A stretch of 58,638 bases of DNA from a virus. Position 1 is the first letter of the stretch; every line of letters starts with the position of its first letter. Where the stretch lies: the IMG/VR virus record IMGVR_UViG_3300042868_006575, positions 1-58,638 of that record, one strand, 5' to 3'. The notes beneath the pieces are model-generated. The model did not search any database, had not been told where the DNA came from, and was given only the letters and a program-made list of their open reading frames with translations. Shown piece by piece: positions 42,894 through 50,639 of this stretch. Position numbers and translations under genes: made by a program.

Positions 42894-44960
42894 TTAAGCA
42901 GGCTGCGAACCTGCTTTTTTTATTTCATCTATTACCATATCAGGAGTAATACTATTCTGACATTCAAATTGTCTATCTGTTCCCTTATGTTTAGGGCAAA
43001 ATGCCCAATCTCCAGCATCAAATCTTATATCTGGCTTATTCCAACAACCATGACAGACATTTGTATTGTAAGGTCTTATACATTCAAATTCATGGTTAAT
43101 ATCAGTAAATCCTGCAATCATGATAACTTTCTTGCCTAATCCAAAAGCAAGCCATGAAATTCCTGATGATAATCCTATGAAAATTTCAGAATAATGTATA
43201 ACAGACATTGTATTTTCTATGCTAGTATCTTCCAATTGGTAGCAGTTGTTAAATGGATTGCGTTCTTTTGATGTATTTATGACATTGTAGCCACTTTCCA
43301 CCAAAAAGTCTATAACCTCCTGCCAATGACTTCTGAGCCAAAATTTAAGCCCTGAAGTGCTATTTGTAGCTATTGTAACATATTTGCCGTATTTATTGTT
43401 ACCTATGTCATATTTTAATCTTGGTCTAACTTCCTCAAAATCCAGTCCCAATATATTACTAGCTGCCTTTTGTAGCGGAATAGTATTGCATAATACAGGC
43501 TCTCTGTTTGAATCATAAAACCATCCAATCTTGTACATAGCATAACAACTTATAGAGCTGCCCGGCTCTACTAATTCTAATTCCGGATAGTCCAGTATTT
43601 TATTCCAAAAAGTAGATACAATGACTTTGCACTGATGCTTTTTTCTAAATTCTTCACAATATCCAATCCAAGCCAATGTGTCCCCTAAACTCTTGCTTTC
43701 AAAAGATATAAAGACTCTTTTGCCATGCAAATCCAATACGTTTTCATAGATTAAATCTCTGTCCTGATATACATACGTTTTCCATTTGGTATAGTATTGT
43801 CTATTAAGTCTTACCCAGCTATTGCTTTTGATTACACTTTGGTATTGGCATACATCATTTTCATCATAAAATCTAACATCAAAGTCACTATCGCTTTCTC
43901 CTTTTATTTCAAGGAAAGGGTGGTTGATGAAGTTTTGTAAGATGCGGACGGATTGTTTTTTAATAGGAAACTTTACGATTTCTTCGTACATCTTAACATG
44001 ATCTAATGCAAAATTTATTGAATTATTGTTATTTGGTATATTGTAATCTCTTGTAATAGTATATAAATCGCTATCTAATGGCTTTATGTATTTGTCTAAG
44101 GTGTCTTTGTAAGCTGGTAGGTTATTGGCTATAATCGGTAATCCAACCTCAATAGCATGTCGTATAGACAATGGGGAACATTCATTAGTAGAAGGGAATA
44201 TGAATATGTCAGCTGCCTGCAAAAGAATATCAATATCGCTTCGCTCTCCAAGTGCCTTAAAATTTGTTGGCAAATCTTTAATCAAATCCTCCCAATAAAA
44301 CTGAAAATTTCCGGCCATGTTACCAGCTACTACAAAATCAATATCCGGAAAATTCCGCGCAATAGCAATTGTTTCTTTTTGATTCTTTTGTGGTGTCCAA
44401 AGTCCAATATGTAATGCAGTTTTTCTATCTAAGGAAAATCCAACTTTCTTCTTTGCTTCCAACTTCATGTCAGAAGTTACCTCTTTTTCTTCTATTGGGT
44501 ACTGAATTGTGAAATATTTAGAGTCCATGTTTGCGTACACATCTTCATGAAAAGGAGTACAAAAAGCGTACAAATCTGGGTGGAATACCTTATCTGCATC
44601 AGGATTGAAAATGTTATCATGTGGGGTTTCTACAATTCTGTAAGTCCTATTATTTGAATATAAAGCTTTCGCAAGCTCTCTTGGTAACCTTTCAGCCACA
44701 TCTTCAATATGGACTATATCTGGATTTATCTGGTTAATAATATCCATTACGCGCATCTTATTCTCACCAGCTTCATAAAACCTATCACCAAGCAAATCTA
44801 CTATCTGATTCCTTTGAACCACATAAGCAGATCCATGAAAATTAAGCTCAATGCAATAAACTTCTATTCCCGAATATGCAAGTAAGCTTTGTATTCTTTT
44901 AAGCGCAAACATAGGTGCGCCACCCGTACTCAAATGGTACTCAATTAGTAATACTTTCAT
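42894..44960 (-). CDS. Two-domain glycosyltransferase: GT4-like plus BAHT-type heptosyltransferase-like domain
   Basis: A 688-residue protein. Residues 1-300 form a GT-B/GT4-type domain with STGGAPMF near 11-18 and ECSPLSIRHAIEVGLP (E260, E271), the E-x-E pattern for nucleotide-sugar binding. Residues about 415-688 resemble GT9/BAHT O-heptosyltransferases: GLKFWLRSHWQEVIDFL, then a Gly-Leu-Ser-Ser-Gly motif, then the finger CHGCW with C636, C639, C655 and C667 (spacing 2, 15, 11). In TibC-type enzymes a similar cysteine finger binds iron, and the enzyme adds heptose to Ser in beta-repeat proteins. Here it could modify the phage fibre or host surface. It overlaps the homing endonuclease gene. 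Confidence 0.75.
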   Translation of the reverse strand: MKVLLIEYHLSTGGAPMFALKRIQSLLAYSGIEVYCIELNFHGSAYVVQRNQIVDLLGDRFYEAGENKMRVMDIINQINPDIVHIEDVAERLPRELAKALYSNNRTYRIVETPHDNIFNPDADKVFHPDLYAFCTPFHEDVYANMDSKYFTIQYPIEEKEVTSDMKLEAKKKVGFSLDRKTALHIGLWTPQKNQKETIAIARNFPDIDFVVAGNMAGNFQFYWEDLIKDLPTNFKALGERSDIDILLQAADIFIFPSTNECSPLSIRHAIEVGLPIIANNLPAYKDTLDKYIKPLDSDLYTITRDYNIPNNNNSINFALDHVKMYEEIVKFPIKKQSVRILQNFINHPFLEIKGESDSDFDVRFYDENDVCQYQSVIKSNSWVRLNRQYYTKWKTYVYQDRDLIYENVLDLHGKRVFISFESKSLGDTLAWIGYCEEFRKKHQCKVIVSTFWNKILDYPELELVEPGSSISCYAMYKIGWFYDSNREPVLCNTIPLQKAASNILGLDFEEVRPRLKYDIGNNKYGKYVTIATNSTSGLKFWLRSHWQEVIDFLVESGYNVINTSKERNPFNNCYQLEDTSIENTMSVIHYSEIFIGLSSGISWLAFGLGKKVIMIAGFTDINHEFECIRPYNTNVCHGCWNKPDIRFDAGDWAFCPKHKGTDRQFECQNSITPDMVIDEIKKAGSQPA
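42896..42921 (+). terminator. Terminator overlapping a convergent gene end
   Basis: AAGCAGG (42896-42902) pairs with CCTGCTT (42910-42916) across a 7-base loop and continues into a T-run. It stops plus-strand transcription, yet its DNA also encodes the last residues of the minus-strand glycosyltransferase. Confidence 0.75.
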
Positions 44961-45765
44961 GTTTTTTTGAATTCAAGTTTTTAATTAATTGTTCTCTCAT
45001 TCTCTCTATAAATTCAGGGCTTCTTTTTTTGCCTTTATTTGCTAAAGAAATTTTATTTTTTGCTTCTTGACTAAGATTTTTCCCAAGCATTGGTGGATTT
45101 ATTTTAACTCTTTCTCTTTGTTTTTCATTCATTTCCTCAGTTCTCTTTTTGCCTTTATTCCCTAATGATATTTTTTTCTTTGTTTCTTCTGAATGGTTTT
45201 TCCCCCAATTTGGACTTAACTCTTTCTTTTTTCCCCACATTGCATTTTTTTCTTTTTCAAATAATCCAGTTACTCCTTTGTTCCAAGATGGTTTACCAAA
45301 ACAAGGATGATTTTCTCCTTTTTTTGCAGATATTTTCATTTTTTGTTTAGTTTCTTCTGAATGTTTTTTGCCCCAATTTGGACTTAATTCTTTGGATTTA
45401 CCAAACATAGCATTTTTAACACCCTTGCTTCTTTCGGAAAACTTCTTTTTTGTTTCTTCAGTATGTATAACTCCAAATGCTCCATCGCCACCATCTGTTA
45501 AATTGCATAAATTACCCAAGTTATTATTTCTTCTTCCGTAAAAAGAAATTAAATATTTTTCAATAGAACATGCCTCTTCCCATAATATATCCCTATGTGT
45601 TATTTCAACTATTATGCCGTATTTATCTTTTATTTTGTTCCAGAATTGGTTTCTTCTACTATTTATTTGGTATGCTCTTTTGTCAGATTTACCAATTCCA
45701 ACATAAAATACGTTTAAAAATGGATCTTCAATATCCTTCCTTCTGTGTATATAAACTATTGCCAT
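44941..45765 (-). CDS. GIY-YIG homing endonuclease with NUMOD3 repeats
   Basis: A 274-residue protein when started at the Met that gives MAIVYIHRRK. The GIY-YIG module comprises VFYVGIGKSDKRA, later NLGNLCNLTDGGDGAFG. Six or more NUMOD3-type DNA-binding units follow, each with a GK/W-N-K-G and HSEETKxK core (for example LSPNWGKKHSEETKQKM). Such enzymes cut at a specific site so that repair copies their gene into a new genome. It has entered the sugar operon between glycosyltransferase and small genes, overlapping the former's start by 20 bases. Confidence 0.85.
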   Translation of the reverse strand: MAIVYIHRRKDIEDPFLNVFYVGIGKSDKRAYQINSRRNQFWNKIKDKYGIIVEITHRDILWEEACSIEKYLISFYGRRNNNLGNLCNLTDGGDGAFGVIHTEETKKKFSERSKGVKNAMFGKSKELSPNWGKKHSEETKQKMKISAKKGENHPCFGKPSWNKGVTGLFEKEKNAMWGKKKELSPNWGKNHSEETKKKISLGNKGKKRTEEMNEKQRERVKINPPMLGKNLSQEAKNKISLANKGKKRSPEFIERMREQLIKNLNSKKHESITN

Positions 45766-45776
45766 AAAACAAAAAA

Positions 45777-45879
45777 TGCCCAAAATAGAAGGCTTATTCC
45801 CTTTATAAGATAATGTATAGGGACATCTAAATTGGGCAAAAAGTTTGTAATATTTTTAATCATATATAAGGGAATAAGC
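45777..45879. repeat. Interleaved inverted repeats upstream of the homing endonuclease
   Basis: TGCCCAA (45777-45783) pairs with TTGGGCA (45832-45838). GCTTATTCCCTT (45792-45803) pairs with AAGGGAATAAGC (45868-45879). The two pairs interleave instead of nesting. They could form an RNA pseudoknot, an operator pair or the scar of the intron/endonuclease insertion. The 118 bases between genes hold no other feature. Confidence 0.45.
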
Positions 45880-45902
45880 ACTATAAAGATAGTAAATTAT
45901 TC

Positions 45903-46112
45903 TCATAATAGTTCTATTTCTTTTTTAACTTCTTGCCAATATGATATTTCATTATGCAATCCACTCCATTGTGATGACCATTCAATTATTTCGTCTACTG
46001 CTATTAAGGCACATTCTTTAGCAATAGTTTTATTTATTCCGTATGGTATGTCAGTAGTTGTTTGTATCAAAAACCTCATACACAAGTTATTAGCTTTTTC
46101 TTTTGGTGTCAT
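45903..46112 (-). CDS. Small conserved phage protein (69 aa)
   Basis: A 69-residue helical protein with MTPKEKANNLCMRFL and an Ile/Ala-rich helix KECALIAVDEIIEW. Short proteins with this opening are widespread in Bacteroidota phages and Bacteroidota genomes, with unknown function. The start is preceded by the recurring AATAACCT sequence. Confidence 0.6.
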   Translation of the reverse strand: MTPKEKANNLCMRFLIQTTTDIPYGINKTIAKECALIAVDEIIEWSSQWSGLHNEISYWQEVKKEIELL

Positions 46113-46115
46113 AGG

Positions 46116-46391
46116 TTATTCGCTTTGGTCATAGGTTATTTTGTAATATTCTTCATTATTTATTTTTAAAGATATTTCTTCATAAGTTTTACCTTCAAAA
46201 GGATATTCGCCATTCCAACCTTCGCCACTAATTACGAATCCATCAAGTCTTGCATCTAATATCTGGTCTTTTTCAATTTTTTTAGCTTGTTCCCATATAC
46301 TTGACTCTTTATTAATTTTTTCTATTGCTGAATCTGTTGATGTATTATTTTTTGATAATTCGTTATATAGCCATTCTATTGCGGTTTTCAT
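46116..46391 (-). CDS. Small acidic protein (91 aa)
   Basis: A 91-residue helical, acidic protein starting MKTAIEWLYNELSKNN and ending YYKITYDQSE. The opening and the ATG context (AATAACCTATGAAAAC) are shared with the upstream 102-aa gene, suggesting ancient duplication or an exchanged start region. No family is recognised. Confidence 0.55.
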   Translation of the reverse strand: MKTAIEWLYNELSKNNTSTDSAIEKINKESSIWEQAKKIEKDQILDARLDGFVISGEGWNGEYPFEGKTYEEISLKINNEEYYKITYDQSE

Positions 46392-46423
46392 AGGTTATTT
46401 GTTTTAAACTGTCGACAAAGTGT

Positions 46424-46732
46424 CTACGGTTGGTTATAGGTTTGGTTGTAATACCTTTCTCCGCTAAACATTGTTTTGTTTATTTCCAATGCCTCATCTA
46501 AATCGCAGGCCTTGTAACCATTTTCAAAATCATTTACTATCTGCTCCTTTTCTTTTTCAAGATATTCAGAATACTCTTTAGTTAATTCTTCAATGATTCT
46601 ATTTTGAATAACGATGGCATCATACATAATACAATCATTCATACCTCCAAGTATCTGTGTTTGCTCATCTTGATACTTTCTTCTTTCCATATATGCTATG
46701 TGAAAGATTAATTCTTGCATTGCTGTTTTCAT
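46424..46732 (-). CDS. Small acidic protein (102 aa)
   Basis: A 102-residue helical acidic protein, starting MKTAMQELIFHIAYMERR and ending YYNQTYNQP. It resembles the 91-aa gene downstream at both ends. Repeated Glu/Lys/Tyr heptad-like spacing in the middle suggests a coiled coil. The position between two sugar-modifying genes gives no clear role. Confidence 0.55.
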   Translation of the reverse strand: MKTAMQELIFHIAYMERRKYQDEQTQILGGMNDCIMYDAIVIQNRIIEELTKEYSEYLEKEKEQIVNDFENGYKACDLDEALEINKTMFSGERYYNQTYNQP

Positions 46733-46735
46733 AGG

Positions 46736-48082
46736 TTATTTGTTTAGTTGGTTTATAAATTCCTTAATCTTTTCAATGTTTTTTTCTCCATGATAGAAAA
46801 GGAGGTGTTCTTTATGTGAAGGTACTTTAATCCATGGCCCTATTAAATTATCATGACCAGTAAATTCTAGGTCTTTGTGTAGTCCATTGATGTAGCAGTA
46901 TGGTAATCCTGAAAACGTCATACGCTTATACAGAAGGGCTTGAAGTATTGTTTCTTCATGGAAGGGTGCGTAATAGTTGTGGTTCTTTAATACTTTAGGG
47001 TGGTTGCACATCCAGTACCACTCATCTAAAAACTCAATGGTATTTTGCCCAGCAACATAATATCCTGTTTGCCTGTATCTGTTACGGACATACTGGTTTA
47101 TGTTAAATAGTTCACAGGCTGGTGCTTCTAATGTAGTGCTTAAATCCGCCCTACTTTCAGCGCCACCTCTACCATTGACCATAAGATATTCATAGATACC
47201 TTCTGTAAAATAGGGGTGACTAGATTCTTCATTATAGAAAGTAAAGATGTTGTCAACAAATGGACTAGCCACAGAGTCAGAATCCACATACGCAATCGTT
47301 TCAGCATAGTTTTCCAGTGCATGTTTGGTTATTAAAGGTCTTTGTATAAGTAATTTGTAGATGCTTTTATTGGATCTATCAATGTAGTCGGCCCTTTGTT
47401 TCAGATGCTTTACATCACAATCCCATCTTATTGTTTCAGTATTTTCAATCTTTTTATCAGAGTTAAGCATGTAAACTAGGATTGGTATCTCGCTGAACTT
47501 ACGGATTGATTCAACGCACAATTGAACCAAATCGGCATACGACTCATCTGCATATAGCAAATAAGCTTTCTTATGCTTGTAAGTTCTGTTTACATAGTAA
47601 CCATAGTACTGGTTGGCATATAGTAGTTGTAATTCTGGGTATCTGGTTTCCATAACCTCCGGAGTTAAATCAGGCTGCAAATGAGTTTCATGGGCATTGC
47701 CTTCATGCTCTCCCTGTTCCATAAGATATGGCACTGCCACCAAGCACTGCTTACCACTGGTTACTATCTTTCTGATTATACTTTGTGCATCTTCCACGGA
47801 CAAATGCTCCAGCACATCACCCATGATGATAAACTCGTAATAATCAAAGTGAAAGCCAACTACGCTCTGTATAAATACGTTGTTGTATTTCTTATCTAAT
47901 TGGTAATTAACTACATAGGGTTCGTATATCTCTACGCAATCCATGTAGTAGCCATAGTTTTTTAGCATATCAGAATAGGTGCCAATACCAGCGCCTACAT
48001 CTAATATCTTTTTGTTTACGGCTACGTTATCTACAATGTAATCCCTGACTTCTTGTTTGAAAAATTGAAAGCTAGTTGGCAT
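46736..48082 (-). CDS. SAM methyltransferase fused to a glycosyltransferase domain
   Basis: A 448-residue protein. The N-terminal 150 residues are a class I SAM methyltransferase: ILDVGAGIGTY (26-36) and IIMGDVLEHL (85-94). From about 172 to 448 lies a GT-A-type domain with YADESYADLV, the divalent-metal DSD motif (267-269), HEETILQALLYKR and a late Gly-rich segment. The fused enzyme would transfer a sugar and methylate it or its acceptor. It starts the operon transcribed from the promoter at 48101. Similar DxD enzymes appear across the window at 53106. Confidence 0.7.
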   Translation of the reverse strand: MPTSFQFFKQEVRDYIVDNVAVNKKILDVGAGIGTYSDMLKNYGYYMDCVEIYEPYVVNYQLDKKYNNVFIQSVVGFHFDYYEFIIMGDVLEHLSVEDAQSIIRKIVTSGKQCLVAVPYLMEQGEHEGNAHETHLQPDLTPEVMETRYPELQLLYANQYYGYYVNRTYKHKKAYLLYADESYADLVQLCVESIRKFSEIPILVYMLNSDKKIENTETIRWDCDVKHLKQRADYIDRSNKSIYKLLIQRPLITKHALENYAETIAYVDSDSVASPFVDNIFTFYNEESSHPYFTEGIYEYLMVNGRGGAESRADLSTTLEAPACELFNINQYVRNRYRQTGYYVAGQNTIEFLDEWYWMCNHPKVLKNHNYYAPFHEETILQALLYKRMTFSGLPYCYINGLHKDLEFTGHDNLIGPWIKVPSHKEHLLFYHGEKNIEKIKEFINQLNK

Positions 48083-48100
48083 AAAATTAATTTAATTAAG

Positions 48101-48120
48101 CAAAAGTAATTAATTTAATT
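48101..48120 (-). promoter_or_regulatory. Promoter for the minus-strand sugar operon
   Basis: TACTTTTG on the minus strand (48108-48101) matches TAnnTTTG and is preceded by the AT-rich TTAATTAAATTAATT element. The ATG at 48082 is 18 bases away. It is divergent from the promoter at 48130. Confidence 0.6.
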
Positions 48121-48129
48121 AAATAAATA

Positions 48130-48137
48130 TATCTTTG
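48130..48137 (+). promoter_or_regulatory. Promoter for the DUF6165/lysis side
   Basis: TATCTTTG matches TAnnTTTG; AATTAATTTAATTAA lies just upstream and is shared with the divergent promoter. A possible TTG start at 48135 falls within this element, so the ATG at 48153, 15 bases downstream, is chosen. Confidence 0.6.
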
Positions 48138-48152
48138 CCTAAAATAATTATT

Positions 48153-48530
48153 ATGAAAATAGAAGTAAGCATTGGCGAAATAGCCGATAAGTACACCATC
48201 TTAACCATCAAATCATTTGAAATTTTAGACGAGCAAAAGCAAATTAACATTAAAAAAGAATGGAAGTACATCAATAGTGTAATAAAAGAAAGCTTTCCTG
48301 AATTAGCCGCAGATCCATTGACACATAGGCTTTTGGATATAAACAGGCAGTTGTGGGTGGTAGAAGATTCCCTCCGAGATTGCGAAAACGACAGGGAGTT
48401 TGATAAGTTGTTTGTCTTTTTGGCAAGGCAGGTTTACAGGCTAAATGACCAAAGAGCAGACATCAAGAAGCAAATCAACATAAAGTATAAGTCCGACATT
48501 GTGGAGGAGAAGTCGTATAACGCTTATTAA
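48153..48530 (+). CDS. DUF6165 family protein
   Basis: A 125-residue protein starting MKIEVSIGEIADKYTILTIK, the recognisable opening of DUF6165, followed by a mostly helical charged body. Members are often encoded next to glycosyltransferases in bacterial surface-sugar clusters, but their biochemical role is not known to me. Here it is divergent from the methyltransferase-glycosyltransferase gene. The association with sugar genes is therefore kept in this phage. Confidence 0.65.
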   Translation: MKIEVSIGEIADKYTILTIKSFEILDEQKQINIKKEWKYINSVIKESFPELAADPLTHRLLDINRQLWVVEDSLRDCENDREFDKLFVFLARQVYRLNDQRADIKKQINIKYKSDIVEEKSYNAY

Positions 48531-48566
48531 TTTATATTTTTTGCGCACAATTTGACAGAAAAAAGT

Positions 48567-48574
48567 TATTTTTG
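48567..48574 (+). promoter_or_regulatory. Promoter for the lysis cassette
   Basis: TATTTTTG matches TAnnTTTG with a TTTGACA box 12 bases upstream, shorter than the usual spacing. Only four bases separate it from the ATG at 48579, the same close spacing as at the PP-loop operon, so the transcript may lack a leader. Confidence 0.5.
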
Positions 48575-48578
48575 ATAG

Positions 48579-49016
48579 ATGAATAGACTCGCTATCATAA
48601 TGATTTTTTTCTGCTCCTGTGCTTCGGTTAAAAAAACCGAGAGGAGAATGGATAGTACAGTTGTAAGATCCATTGATAGTGTGAGAGTTACGTTCTATGA
48701 TAGCGTTACAAAAGTAATAGAAAAAGAACAATATTTTACCAAAACCATTACATACTACGATACCTTATGGGTAACCAAAGATAGTATGATAACCATACCA
48801 AAGTACACAGAAGTATGGACAACTGGTACACGCGAAAGGCAATCTGAAGCCAAGCTAACCAAAACCGACTCTGCCAATATTTCAAAAGCAGAAGAAATCA
48901 CGAAAACATTAGTAGAAAAAGATAAGAAGAAAATGGCCAATAACTTTTACAAGTTCTTGTTCTTTGTTCTTATTGCCCTTGTCGTTATTTACATTTATAC
49001 CAAGCTCAAAAAATGA
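48579..49016 (+). CDS. u-spanin-like lysis protein
   Basis: A 145-residue protein that starts with a lipoprotein signal (MNRLAIIMIFFCSCASVKK; the Cys is at 12 or 14). A periplasmic beta-rich and helical stretch follows, and the C-terminus has a transmembrane helix (about 124-143) with a Lys-rich tip. An N-terminal outer-membrane lipid anchor and a C-terminal inner-membrane anchor define unimolecular spanins, which fuse the two membranes in the last step of lysis. The stop overlaps the next start (ATGA). A separate Rz/Rz1 pair is not obvious. Confidence 0.7.
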   Translation: MNRLAIIMIFFCSCASVKKTERRMDSTVVRSIDSVRVTFYDSVTKVIEKEQYFTKTITYYDTLWVTKDSMITIPKYTEVWTTGTRERQSEAKLTKTDSANISKAEEITKTLVEKDKKKMANNFYKFLFFVLIALVVIYIYTKLKK

Positions 49017-49099
49017 AACGTATAAATCATAATATCAAAGGGTATGTATTCGCTTTAGTTTACGTTATTATTGTACTCTTAATATTATTATTTATATGA
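49013..49099 (+). CDS. 28-residue membrane peptide
   Basis: A 28-residue frame that overlaps both neighbours through ATGA junctions. The product has a short basic start (MKRINHNIKG) and a single transmembrane helix (VFALVYVIIVLLILLFI). Two coupled overlaps argue that the gene is real. It may be a holin-like or antiholin peptide in the lysis cassette. Confidence 0.6.
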   Translation: MKRINHNIKGYVFALVYVIIVLLILLFI

Positions 49100-49356
49100 A
49101 AAAATTATTCAACTGGGTGGCTGGATTTTTCTCAGCAGATAGCCCAAATTCAAGCAAAAGACTTGTAGGTATTGTAGGTGCTGGTTTCTTATACTGGACA
49201 CTTTATTCAAATTCACATAGCGAAAACCATATAGCTCCAGCCGAATCATTGGTATGGGGTACTGTAACTTTGGTATGCACTTCTTTAGGATTAGCTTCTG
49301 TAAAGGAGATAGGAGATTTAATTGGTAACTTTAAAGGCAATAAAACATCTGAATAG
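49096..49356 (+). CDS. Holin-like protein
   Basis: An 86-residue protein with two hydrophobic segments: RLVGIVGAGFLYWTLYSN (about 22-39) and SLVWGTVTLVCTSLGLASV (about 51-69), plus a charged C-terminus. The start lies in the ATGA overlap. Two-helix proteins directly upstream of endolysin genes are usually holins, which form inner-membrane holes. The sequence alone cannot separate it from other small membrane proteins. Confidence 0.6.
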   Translation: MKKLFNWVAGFFSADSPNSSKRLVGIVGAGFLYWTLYSNSHSENHIAPAESLVWGTVTLVCTSLGLASVKEIGDLIGNFKGNKTSE

Positions 49357-49358
49357 AA

Positions 49359-49619
49359 ATGGAAGCAGCAATCCAAAAACAAGTTGAACAAACTTGGCAC
49401 TCAAAGGCGTCATTAGTTATTTTACTTCTAACTATATTAGGTGGATATTATGGGCTTACTGGTAAGTTTGAAGAAGATGGTAAAAAGTATGAAAACCATG
49501 AGGTTCGTATCGGTCAGTTAGAGGCGGATAAAAAAGAGATGAGAGATGATATTAAAGACATCAAAAAAACTAACGAGCAGATATTGATTTTATTACAAAA
49601 TAAAGAAGATCGTAAATAA
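49359..49619 (+). CDS. Membrane-anchored coiled-coil protein
   Basis: An 86-residue protein with one transmembrane helix (about residues 18-33, SLVILLLTILGGYYG) and a C-terminal coiled coil rich in Lys/Asp/Glu. The stop shares a base with the next start. The layout resembles an inner-membrane spanin (Rz-type), and it could cooperate with the lipoprotein encoded at 49945. Confidence 0.55.
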   Translation: MEAAIQKQVEQTWHSKASLVILLLTILGGYYGLTGKFEEDGKKYENHEVRIGQLEADKKEMRDDIKDIKKTNEQILILLQNKEDRK

Positions 49620-49945
49620 TGGCAAAGGCAGTAAGAAAAAAAGCAGAAGAATCAGAAGGTTTAAAGATAGGGGCTAACCCTCTACCTATAAGCTTTGCTC
49701 AATTCTCAAAGAATCCAGTCGTTGGTACTATGTTCTTGGTTATCATAGGTATTTCAGCTTTGTATGTAGACATTAGAAGCACTTTTAACAAGCAGATTGA
49801 TGGTCAAGGTAGCAAGATTGAGAAGCTAGAAGTAAAGGTTGATGTGTTGCAAGATGCGGTTCGTAGATGTGATAGTTCTTTATCATCAGCAACAACCAAG
49901 TTAAGTACTTTAAATCAATTAGGTAAGATACAAAATATCAAGTAA
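49619..49945 (+). CDS. Membrane-anchored coiled-coil protein
   Basis: A 108-residue protein with one helix (about residues 34-51, VVGTMFLVIIGISALYVD) and a coiled-coil C-terminal part (about 60-100). Its start shares a base with the preceding stop. It has the same architecture as its upstream neighbour but differs in sequence. Both are candidates for inner-membrane lysis or host-membrane proteins. Confidence 0.55.
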   Translation: MAKAVRKKAEESEGLKIGANPLPISFAQFSKNPVVGTMFLVIIGISALYVDIRSTFNKQIDGQGSKIEKLEVKVDVLQDAVRRCDSSLSSATTKLSTLNQLGKIQNIK

Positions 49946-50268
49946 TGAAATATTTATTCATTTTATTCGTTCTGTATGGGTGTCAATCTGCAAGCACGCA
50001 AGCGGTAAGTGATGAAAATATGAAGGAGCTAGAGTTCCAGAAGCTTATGCAGGGGGTTCAAAAAACCAACGAGTTAAGCGCAATAACACAACAAAAGGCA
50101 GCAGAAAAAGAGGTTCAGATAGTAGGAAAGGCTGTATCAACTATAGTAAGTTTAAAATCAGAAGTTAACCAATTAAAATCTGAACTAAATGAAATTAAAA
50201 GCAAGCTTGACTCTGCTAATACTGTTGACACTAGCAGCGAGAAATTCCAGCTTCGCCCAATACGTTAA
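49945..50268 (+). CDS. Lipoprotein with coiled coil, possible outer-membrane spanin
   Basis: A 107-residue protein with a lipoprotein signal ending LYGC (Cys13) and a long coiled coil ending around residue 90. The last 80 bases are also read in another frame as the start of the 149-aa gene. Lipid-anchored coiled-coil proteins are outer-membrane spanin candidates. Confidence 0.6.
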   Translation: MKYLFILFVLYGCQSASTQAVSDENMKELEFQKLMQGVQKTNELSAITQQKAAEKEVQIVGKAVSTIVSLKSEVNQLKSELNEIKSKLDSANTVDTSSEKFQLRPIR

Positions 50269-50638
50269 GAAGATAGGCGGAGAGGAAAAGATAATCATAA
50301 GTAGAGCAGAAGGGCAAAAGATTAATGCTGCCTTTGATAGCCTTAACAATGTGGTTAGCTATCAAAATAATAAGATAGATAGTTTATTGAAGCGACACGA
50401 GTCTGTAAAAGATAGTTTGAAGTTAGAGATTTATAGTTTGTTTAGAATTAAAGATACATTGAACTATCAGAATAAAGTTAGTATAGATACTCTTAATGAT
50501 TACAAATCAAGATACTATAAAAATATAGCTATATACAATCAGTTTGAAAAAGATGTGAAGTTTGAACAAAAGCTACATAAATTCAATAGTGTCTTGTTTA
50601 CATTATTAGTAATATTTCTTTACTCTCAAATAAAATAA
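50189..50638 (+). CDS. Exported protein with C-terminal membrane helix
   Basis: A 149-residue protein with an N-terminal signal segment (LTLLILLTLAARNSSFAQ), an alpha-helical central coiled coil and a final transmembrane helix (FNSVLFTLLVIFLYSQIK). It starts inside the preceding gene, overlapping it by 80 bases in another frame. A signal plus C-terminal anchor is spanin-like. The function is not proven. The endolysin gene follows. Confidence 0.55.
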   Translation: MKLKASLTLLILLTLAARNSSFAQYVKKIGGEEKIIISRAEGQKINAAFDSLNNVVSYQNNKIDSLLKRHESVKDSLKLEIYSLFRIKDTLNYQNKVSIDTLNDYKSRYYKNIAIYNQFEKDVKFEQKLHKFNSVLFTLLVIFLYSQIK

Positions 50639-50639
50639 A

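Noticed and set aside
48135-48152. TTG start extending the DUF6165 gene
   Set aside because: It lies within the promoter element; the DUF6165 motif begins at the ATG at 48153.
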